This document shows, in pieces, positions 1 to 7,851 of a DNA stretch of 40,360 nucleotides. The notes beneath the pieces were generated by a model. The model saw nothing but the letters and a program-made list of their open reading frames with translations, was not told where the DNA came from and did no database searches. Each line of letters opens with the position of its first letter. Position 1 is the stretch's first letter. The position numbers and the translations under genes are program-made. Source of the stretch: G713 sp034717835 (lineage in GTDB: Bacteria; Chloroflexota; Anaerolineae; B4-G1; SLSP01); NCBI GenBank assembly GCA_034717835.1, contig JAYELZ010000164.1, forward strand, positions 1 to 40,360. Direction: 5' to 3'.

Positions 1-178
1 TTGTCAAGCCCCCTCGCGGCGGTCTCTTGACTGCGCACGGAACAAATTGCTCTTTCCCCGCAACAGGTGCGCATTCTACTGCACCCCCCTTTTTTGTCAA
101 GTCTGTGTAAGAAGAACCTCGCAACGCCAAAATTCCTCCTATGAAGGAACTTTTTCTCTAGCCATAGCGTCTGGCAAA

Positions 179-184
179 TATAGT
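179..184 (+). promoter_or_regulatory. possible -10 box of the VIT-VWA gene
   Basis: TATAGT lies exactly 7 nt before an ATG at 192, the geometry seen at the two better leaderless promoters in this window. No convincing -35 hexamer lies 16-18 bp upstream, so this is weak. If it is used, the transcript would begin near 191-192, and the Shine-Dalgarno for the ATG at 207 would sit almost at the 5' end. Confidence 0.3.
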
Positions 185-206
185 TTAGTCAATGAGGAGG
201 GATAAT

Positions 207-2558
207 ATGAAGCGGTTACTTAGAAGTTTACTCTTGGTCGCAGTTCTCACCGGAGTGCTAGCGGATGCGGCATTGGCCGACGGGATCATCATTATTGATC
301 CTCCCCCAGAACCACCACTCGATTGGCAACCGTGGCTCACGATTCGTTATCATCACGTGCAGGTAACAATCAAGGATCAGGTGGCGACCACGCGCGTAGA
401 TCAGGTTTTCTTGAATGAAGGACGTTGGGATGCAGAAGGCCAGTATATTTTTCCGCTGCCACCTGGCGCGGTGGTGGATAAGTTCACCATGTGGGTGGAT
501 GGCCGGCCACAGGAAGGAAAAATTTTGGAGGCCGATAAGGCGCGTGCTATCTACGAAGATTATGTGCGACGGCAGCAAGACCCGGCACTGTTAGAGTATA
601 TCGGGCGCGACGCTGTGCAAGCACGTATCTTCCCCATTCCTCCTGGCGAGGAACGACGTATTGAGCTGGAGTATTCGCAACTCCTGCCTGTGGAAGAAGG
701 ACTGATGCACTACCACTATCCGCTAAACACCGAGCGTTTCTCTGCCCGCCCCCTAGAACAAGTCAGCATCCATGTGGAAGTTGAGAGTAAAAACCCATTA
801 CGGGCACTCTACTCCTCCACACACCAGGATGAGGTGGTGATCAATCGCGAAGGGAGTTATCGCGCCACGCTCAGCTACGAAGCCAGCAATATTTTCCCAG
901 AGCGTGATTTCGAGCTCTATGCCAGTTTTAGCTCCGCAGAGATTGGCGGGAACCTCTTGAGCTATCAGCAAGGCAGTGAGGATGGTTTCTTTTTGTTGAT
1001 GATCTCGCCCAACCTGGCACTGGATAGTAGCCAGATAATACCCAAAGATATTCTACTAGTGCTGGACACCTCCGGTTCAATGGAGGGCGAAAAGCTGTCA
1101 CAGGCAAAGGAAGCACTAAGTTACGTCTTGCGGCACCTTAACCCAGAAGATCGCTTCAACGTAATTTCTTTTAGCAGCATAGTCTACCCTTACGCCGACA
1201 AACTACGCCCCCGTGGGGAGAGCGCGAAAGCCACCGAGTGGGTAAGCAAGTTAGCTGCTCTCGGCGGCACCAATATCTACTTGGCTCTCTCGGAGGCATT
1301 GCGACAAGTTGATCCTGAACGCACCACAGTGCTCATCTTTCTCACCGATGGGCTGCCTACGGAGGGAATCACTACCGAGGAGACGCTTTTGACAACCCTG
1401 AAACAGGAAGCTCCGGACTCCGTGCGCATCTTTCCGTTTGGCGTGGGCTACGATGTCAACACACGCCTCTTGGATCAATTGGCGGAGGAGCATAAGGGAC
1501 GTCCAGCCTACGTGAAACCAGACGAACGGATTGACGAGAAGGTCTCGAAATTCTACGCCCGCGTGCAAAGTCCGCTGCTCACTGATATTGCGTTGGATTT
1601 CGGCGATGTCCAGACTTATGACCTCTACCCGCAACCCCTACCAGATATCTACGCCGGGACTCAATTGCTCCTGACCGGGCGCTATACCGGACACGGGCCA
1701 CAAGCTATCACCCTAACGGGCAACGTCTCGGGAGAGGTCAAGCGTTATCACTACGAGGGCAACTTCGCCACGCAAGATGGCCCGGATTTCATCCCGCGAC
1801 TCTGGGCAGCGCGCAAGATCGGATACCTGCTTACGCAAATCCGGCTCCACGGCGAAAATCAGGAGTGGATCGACAGCGTGGTGACTCTGAGCCTGCGCTA
1901 CGGCATTATCACCCCCTACACCTCTTTTTTGGTTGAGGACGAGGACGTGCTCCACTCGGAGCAACGTGAGAAAGCCAGCGAAACTTTCAAAGCGCGGCCT
2001 ACACCGGCGGCCTACGGAGAAGAAGCGGTTGAAGATGCCGCGCAGCGGTTAGGGTTAGGCGGAGCCGAGGCTCCACCAGCGGCTTGGGAGCAGGAACAGC
2101 CAGCCGCGAGTAATGGCACAGTCAGCACCCGCCAGGTGATCCGTTACGTAGGAGAGAGGACTTTCTTATGTACGGATGAGAGCTGCACAGATACCACCTT
2201 TATCCCGGATAAAATGACGGCGCTAAAATTCCAGTTTGGGTCGGAGAGCTACTGGCAACTGGTCAGCGACGAACCGTTGTGGGCCAAATACTTGGCGTTA
2301 GCGCCGGAGGTGATCTTTGTCAGCGCGGAAGGGACCGCTTACCATATCCTGCCCGGCGAGGACTTCGTAGAAGCCGAATTACCGGCATCCCCAGACGAGA
2401 AGGCCACTGCTACCCCGACAGCTAAACCGGCGGTCATTTCCACATCGGCACCGGAAGACCTACACCGAGAAACCTCGCCCAGAGCCGGACTGTGTGGCGG
2501 TTCCCTGGCTTTGATGGTGTTGGTCTGGTTATGTAGCTGGGGGTTGATGCGACGCTGA
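207..2558 (+). CDS. Secreted VIT and VWA domain protein with C-terminal membrane tail
   Basis: 783 aa. The ATG at 207 is preferred because GAGGAGG (194-200) lies 6 nt upstream; an in-frame ATG at 192 would add five residues. A signal peptide covers about residues 1-24, ending in an ALA cleavage-type motif. A VIT (vault / inter-alpha-trypsin) domain follows at about 35-165. A von Willebrand A domain at about 282-450 has an intact MIDAS, DTSGS with D287, S289 and S291, and a later FLTDG strand, so it should bind a divalent metal and a protein ligand. After a further region with two nearby cysteines comes a Pro/Thr/Ala-rich linker and a last hydrophobic helix, preceded by CGGS and ending in RR. 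The protein is probably exported and anchored at its C-terminus. It is the only plus-strand gene before a convergent terminator. VIT-VWA family is firm; the role (adhesion or surface protein interaction) is inferred. Confidence 0.85.
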   Translation: MKRLLRSLLLVAVLTGVLADAALADGIIIIDPPPEPPLDWQPWLTIRYHHVQVTIKDQVATTRVDQVFLNEGRWDAEGQYIFPLPPGAVVDKFTMWVDGRPQEGKILEADKARAIYEDYVRRQQDPALLEYIGRDAVQARIFPIPPGEERRIELEYSQLLPVEEGLMHYHYPLNTERFSARPLEQVSIHVEVESKNPLRALYSSTHQDEVVINREGSYRATLSYEASNIFPERDFELYASFSSAEIGGNLLSYQQGSEDGFFLLMISPNLALDSSQIIPKDILLVLDTSGSMEGEKLSQAKEALSYVLRHLNPEDRFNVISFSSIVYPYADKLRPRGESAKATEWVSKLAALGGTNIYLALSEALRQVDPERTTVLIFLTDGLPTEGITTEETLLTTLKQEAPDSVRIFPFGVGYDVNTRLLDQLAEEHKGRPAYVKPDERIDEKVSKFYARVQSPLLTDIALDFGDVQTYDLYPQPLPDIYAGTQLLLTGRYTGHGPQAITLTGNVSGEVKRYHYEGNFATQDGPDFIPRLWAARKIGYLLTQIRLHGENQEWIDSVVTLSLRYGIITPYTSFLVEDEDVLHSEQREKASETFKARPTPAAYGEEAVEDAAQRLGLGGAEAPPAAWEQEQPAASNGTVSTRQVIRYVGERTFLCTDESCTDTTFIPDKMTALKFQFGSESYWQLVSDEPLWAKYLALAPEVIFVSAEGTAYHILPGEDFVEAELPASPDEKATATPTAKPAVISTSAPEDLHRETSPRAGLCGGSLALMVLVWLCSWGLMRR

Positions 2559-2671
2559 AAAGGGTAAAAGGAACACAGCAGCAGAGAGCACAAAGGTTAT
2601 GGACTTAACAATCCTGCAAGGGAAGATTCCTCGACTACGTGCTCAGATCGGAATGACAAAGGCTCTCACAA

Positions 2672-2703
2672 CTAAAGCCCCGAAGATAACTTCGGGGCTT
2701 TAG
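2672..2703. terminator. Bidirectional hairpin terminator between convergent genes
   Basis: A perfect 14-bp stem (2672-2685 with 2690-2703) closes on the loop ATAA. The GC core CCCCGAAG is flanked by AAAG/CTTT, so each strand ends its stem in a short T run. It lies between the stop of the VIT-VWA gene and the stop of the alpha-galactosidase gene and can serve both. The T tract outside the stem is short. Confidence 0.75.
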
Positions 2704-2721
2704 GATACCTATATTGGGACT

Positions 2722-5100
2722 CTAATCTCCGTAATATATCTTCAACGCAGCCTCCCCCTCCACACGGAATTGGATAGCCCAAATGCCCCGCGCGACCGCG
2801 CGCACCGCCTCCGCTCCAAGAGGCTCCGCGTTGAGAGCTACTCGGCATGGAGCAGCCGGCAATGAGAGCCAGACCTCGCCAGCGGCCCGGCGTCCCAACC
2901 GTAGCGCGAGCGTAACAGTAGTACCCTCCACTGCCCATTCCGTCAACTCCCCCCCCTGAGAGATGTGGAAAGTGGTAGCCACCAACTGCGGGGCAGTCTT
3001 TACCGGACGTACTCCCAACAATACCGCTCCGTGCGGAGCCAAACTGTAGCGAGGAAGTGGGTCACCATGTTTGAGGCGCAGGTAACGATGCTGCCAGAAA
3101 TCCACGATATGATAATCCTCTGCCAGATCAAAATTGGGTAAAGTACAAGGCAAGGGTCGTTCTAGTGACTCAGCACTCCAATTGAATAAGCCTACCAGCT
3201 GCCAATTTTCCCAGGGCTGCACCAGCGGTGCCACCACTTCAACCGGCATCTCGCGACTAAAGAGGTCCAGGGGATCCATCCCCTCCACCAGAGCCGGTAA
3301 AAGTGCGGCAGCGAGCTCCTGTCGCTCAGGAGAGAGAGCCGGGAGGTCGTCAGAGAGCACAAACGACCCACCGGTCAACCCTTGCAACGTCAGCTGGGAG
3401 ATAATTTCAGCCTGGGTCAACGCAGTCTGGTCAGCCCGTACCATTAGATTGTCAGGGTCATTCTGCCACCACCGGTTGTGCATCCAGGCACGCGTCGCCA
3501 CGTTGCGCAGGTTATTACGCAGGCTGGGTAATGAGGCGTCACTTTGGAAGAGATTACGGAGCAGCGGAACTCGCGGCGCCCAATAAGGCGCAGTATCCGG
3601 CCCAATCCGCATCGCGTCCACCAAACCCACTGACGCGCCCAACGGCGCCCCACAGCCCACCAGATAGGTATTCTCGCCAGCGGCTTCGCGCATGATGCGT
3701 AGCGCGTGCCGGTATGCTTGCGCTCGAGTTAGATGAGGATTGTGCCGTTCTCCAGGCAAGGCCCCCGCGTAGAGAAAATCTAACTTGAGATAATCGTAAC
3801 CCCATTCTTCAACTGCCGTGGAAATCAAATCATGCAGATATTGCTCCACCTCAGGATGAGTGGGATCCAATGCCTGAGCTCGAAAGCGACCTGCAATCCA
3901 ACCGGCAGAAACAGGTCGCCCGCGTTTATCCCGCAGCAACCAGGCGGGATGCTCCTGCGCCAATTGAGATTTAGGATGGACGGTCAGCGGCCCCAACCAG
4001 AGACCTGGCCTAAATCCCGAACCCTGAATGCGATCTGCTAACCAAGCTAGCGGATGTGGGAAGCGCGCATTGCGCTCCGTCCAATCACCCCAGATAGGTT
4101 CAAATCCCTGATCAAGTTGGATTACTTGCAACGGTATCTCATCCGCCAACAGGGCCGCACTGGCTAAATTAGCCATCAGATCCGTTTCTGCAACCTGCTC
4201 CCCAAAGATGTACCGCGAAGACCAACCGGTAGGCGCCAGGCGCGGCGGCGGCACGTGCATCTGACGGGCTACCGCATAAGCATATTGCGCTAGGGGATCA
4301 ACCCACGCCGGCGCGATGCAAGTGGAACTCTCACTGGCGGCGGGGAAAGGAACCCATTCTAGGTAGAACCACTCCGATTGACGTGATTCTCCCACTCCCA
4401 AAGGGACATCGTCCAGTTGAGCTTGAAGGAGTAGCGCTAAATTACCAGGACGCAGATCGGCGTAGAGTTGAACGAATTGCTCTGCCAGAGAAACCGCACC
4501 CGCGACCAACGCCTCTCGCGGCGTGACCACCACACCCACGGATTCGCTCCAAAAACGCCCCCGCTTCCCCGACCACGGAGTGTTGGCGTTGTGCAACATG
4601 GGGCCGGCTAGGGGACGTAACAGTAGCGGGGTAGTGTAATCATGTGCATCCCTGGCCAAGAAACCCGCCGGCGACCAAGACTGCCAACCAGTGCTGTAAA
4701 ATCCGCTAGGCTCACCAGCCAACTGCACCCCCCGTGGGCTAGTCCGCAAGAAGAACCGCCGCAATTTAACGGCTGCCGGGCCTTTATTCAACACGCCCAC
4801 TCGCAGCAACAGGTAAGGGCGCGCCGCATAGACGCGGATATGCAGCGAGAGCAATAGCCCATCTGCTTCTTGATAGCGGATCTGGAGTTCCTCGGCGCTG
4901 CCGTGAGCGTCGGTCACGAGGTAACGTTCAATAGAGAAAGGCGTCAGCTCCGCAGTCGCCAACTGGACCGCGTGATCATGCTGCCCCACCACCATCCCTA
5001 GTTCTCCCCGCAACGAGCGCCCAGGACTTTCTAGGCGCAAGACCCCTGACCCTCTATCCAAACACACATTGAATGATGGACCTTGCAACAATTGAGTCAT
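2722..5100 (-). CDS. Alpha-galactosidase, glycoside hydrolase family 36
   Basis: 792 aa, no signal peptide, so probably cytoplasmic. Family GH36 (clan GH-D) removes terminal alpha-linked galactose from raffinose-type sugars and galactosides by a retaining mechanism. An N-terminal beta-sandwich region fills about residues 1-290 and a TIM barrel about 290-620. The nucleophile motif YLKLDF carries D441, and RIGPDTAPYW carries the likely acid/base D502. A C-terminal beta domain follows. The length is usual for the family. The ATG is preceded by GGAG, which overlaps the end of the upstream small membrane gene (only 6 nt between stop and start), so the two are co-transcribed and probably translationally coupled. 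Specificity could be another alpha-galactoside or N-acetylgalactosaminide. No transporter or regulator of sugar uptake is adjacent. Confidence 0.9.
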   Translation of the reverse strand: MTQLLQGPSFNVCLDRGSGVLRLESPGRSLRGELGMVVGQHDHAVQLATAELTPFSIERYLVTDAHGSAEELQIRYQEADGLLLSLHIRVYAARPYLLLRVGVLNKGPAAVKLRRFFLRTSPRGVQLAGEPSGFYSTGWQSWSPAGFLARDAHDYTTPLLLRPLAGPMLHNANTPWSGKRGRFWSESVGVVVTPREALVAGAVSLAEQFVQLYADLRPGNLALLLQAQLDDVPLGVGESRQSEWFYLEWVPFPAASESSTCIAPAWVDPLAQYAYAVARQMHVPPPRLAPTGWSSRYIFGEQVAETDLMANLASAALLADEIPLQVIQLDQGFEPIWGDWTERNARFPHPLAWLADRIQGSGFRPGLWLGPLTVHPKSQLAQEHPAWLLRDKRGRPVSAGWIAGRFRAQALDPTHPEVEQYLHDLISTAVEEWGYDYLKLDFLYAGALPGERHNPHLTRAQAYRHALRIMREAAGENTYLVGCGAPLGASVGLVDAMRIGPDTAPYWAPRVPLLRNLFQSDASLPSLRNNLRNVATRAWMHNRWWQNDPDNLMVRADQTALTQAEIISQLTLQGLTGGSFVLSDDLPALSPERQELAAALLPALVEGMDPLDLFSREMPVEVVAPLVQPWENWQLVGLFNWSAESLERPLPCTLPNFDLAEDYHIVDFWQHRYLRLKHGDPLPRYSLAPHGAVLLGVRPVKTAPQLVATTFHISQGGELTEWAVEGTTVTLALRLGRRAAGEVWLSLPAAPCRVALNAEPLGAEAVRAVARGIWAIQFRVEGEAALKIYYGD

Positions 5101-5106
5101 CGCTTC

Positions 5107-5418
5107 TCACTCCTCGTCTACCGCAGTCGCGGTTAAGTGCTGCTCGCGCTGCCAGACTAGCTGCTCGACCAGGAACGCTAGTGCCAACAATCCCCAAAGC
5201 AATTGTGCCCAGAGCCGCTCATCGGTGGCTGTCAGGCCACCACAAAAGAGCACCAGCCCCACAGTACCGGCCCAACGGTAGCCAGCGCTAGTCCAGACCA
5301 CCCGCACCCGCCGTCCACTACGTTGAGATTCATAATACGCCATACTCCAAACTGCCAGCAACAGAGCTAAACCACTAATCCAAAGTGCATTTGCAAAAAC
5401 CCCATACCAATCAATCAT
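5107..5418 (-). CDS. Small three-helix membrane protein, function unknown
   Basis: 103 aa. Three hydrophobic stretches, at about residues 8-28, 46-63 and 68-88, are separated by a basic loop (SQRSGRRVR), and the tail is acidic (VDEE). I do not recognise the family. Its last codons supply the ribosome binding site of the alpha-galactosidase gene, so the pair forms an operon. The ATG at 5418 has GGGAG about 9 nt upstream. TATAAT-like sequence lies upstream on the same strand near 5460, without a clear -35 box. A role in membrane association or sugar handling would only be guesswork from the neighbour. Confidence 0.7.
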   Translation of the reverse strand: MIDWYGVFANALWISGLALLLAVWSMAYYESQRSGRRVRVVWTSAGYRWAGTVGLVLFCGGLTATDERLWAQLLWGLLALAFLVEQLVWQREQHLTATAVDEE

Positions 5419-5643
5419 AATTTAGCACTCCCAGCTAGGCGTAGAGATTAAACCGTACAGTGAAATTATACACTCAAGTATACATAAGAGTTCACAAACA
5501 GCGAATTGAACACCAGGATATTTAGCTAGGACTTTCGCCAACGACACTTGTTAACCGCTAAACCACGCGCATTAACGTCAAAAACTACTATAATTAACAT
5601 AAATTGGCGTTAGTTCGCGGTTTAGCTGCTTGGTAGAAAAAAG

Positions 5644-6091
5644 GTGATTAAATTGCGTATCTTATTTTGGCTACTGCTACTTCCCATCCTGCTTCTGCTT
5701 TGTACCGGGATAAGTCTGTGGCTGCCTCTCCCTCCGCCATTTCCTCCTGCCTTGAGCAAGGGACGAAATCTAATGGCAGCTCTAGTGACAGGCACCCTGG
5801 GTGCAAGCTACATCCTCGGGATGGCAGTGTATGTAGTTTCCGCCTTCCTGCAAACTGGTCGTTTCTTGGACCAGTCCTGCGTGTCAATGGGCCTGATTTC
5901 AAAGAGCTATCTGCTGTTTGGCCGCCAATGCCATGGGGAGTTAGCCGGACGGATTCCGGGAGCTATACTTGCAACCCAAGAGAGTATGGTTACAAGCACA
6001 TCCTCACAGGCTGACGGAGGAGCAATTCCAGCAATGCTTAGCTGACGTGCTGGCACTACAGAGGCAGGCGAGAAGACGCTTGAATTGCTAA
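5644..6091 (+). pseudogene. Small membrane protein gene broken by two frameshifts
   Basis: Protein-like sequence runs through all three plus-strand frames in turn. From GTG 5644 to about 5870 one frame gives two hydrophobic helices (the first containing LLLLPILLLLC) and ends around QTGRFLD. From about 5870 to 5940 a second frame gives VNGPDFKELSAVWPPMPW. From 5945 to the stop at 6089-6091 the third frame gives PDGFRELYLQPKRVWLQAHP and then an acidic/basic helix with LTEEQFQQCLADVLALQRQ. Joined, they make a coherent protein of roughly 150 aa: two membrane helices plus a soluble tail. In the 5644 frame the same stretch reads as less coherent sequence to a stop at 6045. Either the gene has decayed or the assembly has two indels here. 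The family is not recognised. Confidence 0.55.
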
Positions 6092-6122
6092 AAATGACAT
6101 AAGCTTAATACTAGATTTTTCA

Positions 6123-6148
6123 CTTAGCGGCGAACTAGTCTGTTTCAG
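6123..6148 (+). repeat. 26-nt motif, copy 1 of 2
   Basis: This 26-nt stretch, beginning CTTAGCGGCGAAC and ending TGTTTCAG, matches the minus strand of 39689-39714 at 23 of 26 positions. Both copies lie in the upstream region of a gene (here 51 nt before the 260-aa CDS). Flanking sequence does not match. Confidence 0.6.
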
Positions 6149-6156
6149 CAAGATCA

Positions 6157-6165
6157 TGGTATTAT
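6157..6165 (+). promoter_or_regulatory. Extended -10 promoter of the 260-aa gene
   Basis: TGG followed by TATTAT makes an extended -10 element. Transcription would start near 6172, leaving a leader of about 27 nt that contains the AAGGAG ribosome binding site at 6186-6191. There is no clear -35 box, as is common with extended -10 promoters. Confidence 0.4.
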
Positions 6166-6198
6166 ATTATTCACATTTCCCCCAAAAGGAGCGAACAG

Positions 6199-6981
6199 AT
6201 GACTAAGGACACATTCGATTTACCGGACATGGATGAATTGACGCACCAACTGGAAGATGCAATGACCGCAGCCCAAAAAGCGCTAGCTGATTTGCCTGTG
6301 CAAATGGAGCAGCTGGGAGACATCACAGGGTCATTTTCGGCACTGATGGGAGGAATGCCCGCGCAACTTGGAAGACTGGCCGCAGCTATGGAGGGATTCG
6401 AAGAAGAGCATGAATCTAACGTTACATCATTGGCCGGAGAGCCGGATTGGTCAATGAAAGCAGACATCTGGGTAGCAAAAAAATTACACCTGGTGATAAG
6501 TGCGTCATTTGATTTGGAAAAGATCAAGGAAGCGTGGAGCAGCACACAAAACGCAGGCTTCGAGTCGTTAGTGACGGGGGTAGTTGCAGGAACGGGAGCA
6601 GAGATTGAAGCAGGGATGATGGGCCAAATCATGGGGCAACTGAAGCAAGGCCGCAGTATAGCCGTGGTAGAGGATGTGAAGGTACGCGCGTGTCGGATAC
6701 AGGGAGCACCTAGGGACGCTGCCGCAAAACTGCAATTATCTCCCGAGGGCAACATCCCCTTAGCAATGAGTGAAGATGGACTAGGATTCGAGCTCGCACC
6801 CATGCTAACCATACGCAATAAGTGGGAGAACGCGAATATACCCACCTTTTCGCCCCTGGGGAAAGAGCTCGTGGTTTCATTAGAGCATTTCGAGAACGGG
6901 GAGACGTTTAATCTCAATTTCAAACCGGCCGAGCAAGAGGAAGAGCTGACAGTGGAGCTAAGTTTTCAGCCGCTGGAGTGA
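6199..6981 (+). CDS. Uncharacterised 260-aa soluble protein
   Basis: The ATG has AAGGAG 7 nt upstream. The N-terminal 75 residues are acidic and predicted helical (DELTHQLEDAMTAAQKALAD), likely a coiled coil, with a methionine/glycine-rich stretch (SALMGGMPAQLG). The middle contains MKADIWVAKKLHLVISASFD and a Gly/Met-rich segment around residues 133-155. The C-terminal part is beta-rich and ends in repeated acidic residues (AEQEEELTVELSFQPLE). No signal peptide, membrane helix or known catalytic motif is seen. It stands alone with its own promoter and terminator. I do not recognise the family. Confidence 0.75.
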   Translation: MTKDTFDLPDMDELTHQLEDAMTAAQKALADLPVQMEQLGDITGSFSALMGGMPAQLGRLAAAMEGFEEEHESNVTSLAGEPDWSMKADIWVAKKLHLVISASFDLEKIKEAWSSTQNAGFESLVTGVVAGTGAEIEAGMMGQIMGQLKQGRSIAVVEDVKVRACRIQGAPRDAAAKLQLSPEGNIPLAMSEDGLGFELAPMLTIRNKWENANIPTFSPLGKELVVSLEHFENGETFNLNFKPAEQEEELTVELSFQPLE

Positions 6982-7037
6982 ACACCCAACCAATCTATGA
7001 GCGTCCACACCAGAGTCTGAACTACAAAGTTCCAGCC

Positions 7038-7070
7038 ATGGGGAGCACTGAGATGCTCCCCATATTTTAC
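7038..7070 (+). terminator. Rho-independent terminator of the 260-aa gene
   Basis: A 10-bp stem (7038-7047 with 7054-7063, core ATGGGGAGCA) with a 6-nt loop is followed by ATTTTACGTTTT. It lies 57 nt after the stop codon and runs directly into the promoter of the next gene, so the two units are insulated from each other. Confidence 0.7.
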
Positions 7071-7094
7071 GTTTTGACGTTTTACATCTATAAT
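7066..7094 (+). promoter_or_regulatory. Promoter for a leaderless FHA operon
   Basis: TTTACG (7066-7071), a 17-bp spacer, and a perfect TATAAT (7089-7094). The ATG of the FHA gene begins 8 nt after the last base of the -10 box, that is at about +1. The 7 nt between them (TCCCCTC) contain no Shine-Dalgarno, so the mRNA is probably leaderless. Confidence 0.7.
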
Positions 7095-7101
7095 TCCCCT
7101 C

Positions 7102-7851
7102 ATGAAAGGATTGGCCTATCTAGAGGGTTGGATTGAACAGCTGGTGGAAGAGCCGTTTGTGCGGCTCTTTGCCGGGTCATTATTGCCACAGGACGTAGCC
7201 ACGCATCTGGTACAGGCGATGGAAGAAGGTGAACGCCAAAGGGCCGATGGCACATGGGAAGACCCGACCCATTATCAAATTGCTCTGCACCCGCAGACGT
7301 TAGAGCATTTACAGACCAACCACCCACATCTAGAAAGCGAGCTTACTACCGCACTGACCATGTTGGTCAGGCATCTCAATCTTCGTCCTACTCAGCCGCC
7401 TCAAATTGAGTTACGGCCTGATGTGACTGTGCCGCCCCATGATGTCCGTATCACCACCGATGCTCCGGCGCAATCCGAGGAGGAACGCACCCGCGAGTTA
7501 GATCTGAGCCGCGTGAAGCAGCCTCAAGAACAAATTCCCCTGTCCCCGTCCGCTTACCTACTACTGCCAGGAGGACAGCACTTCGAGCTAACCCAACCAC
7601 ACGTCCGTATAGGCCGCGCGCTGGATAACGACCTCATCCTGGAAGATAGCCGCGTCTCCCGCCACCACGCCCGCCTGCAACAGGAGCAAGGCGAACACCG
7701 CATCCAAGACCTGTCCAGCAGTGGGGGCACCACTCTCAACGGCGCTCCGGTACGGGAAGGCCGTTTGCAGGCCGGCGACCGCATCGCTCTCTCCGAGGTG
7801 GAGCTCCATTACATCCGACCTGAGAAAAATCATTCCACTAGGGGCAGATAA
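7102..7851 (+). CDS. FhaA-like protein: DUF3662 plus C-terminal FHA domain
   Basis: 249 aa. Residues 1-105 match the DUF3662 / FhaA N-terminal type (LEGWIEQLVEEPFVRLFAG, then ALHPQTLEHL). A Pro/acid-rich linker follows at about 110-150. An FHA domain fills about 152-240, with the canonical GR at RIGRALDNDL, SRHHARL and a late TTLNG. FHA domains bind phosphothreonine. In Actinobacteria and many Chloroflexota such proteins sit beside PknB-type kinases, penicillin-binding proteins and RodA, linking Ser/Thr phosphorylation to cell-wall growth; none of those partners is present here. The ATG has no ribosome binding site and lies at the expected transcription start. The stop codon TAA directly abuts the ATG of the next FHA gene. 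Confidence 0.85.
   Translation: MKGLAYLEGWIEQLVEEPFVRLFAGSLLPQDVATHLVQAMEEGERQRADGTWEDPTHYQIALHPQTLEHLQTNHPHLESELTTALTMLVRHLNLRPTQPPQIELRPDVTVPPHDVRITTDAPAQSEEERTRELDLSRVKQPQEQIPLSPSAYLLLPGGQHFELTQPHVRIGRALDNDLILEDSRVSRHHARLQQEQGEHRIQDLSSSGGTTLNGAPVREGRLQAGDRIALSEVELHYIRPEKNHSTRGR

Noticed and set aside
5589..5594. TATAAT upstream of the frameshifted gene
   Set aside because: No -35 hexamer at a suitable distance and no extended -10 motif, in a very AT-rich stretch.
5667..6014. A separate 115-aa gene in a second frame overlapping the frameshifted membrane gene
   Set aside because: Its first half is low-complexity and has no ribosome binding site; only the middle segment is protein-like, which fits a frameshift better.
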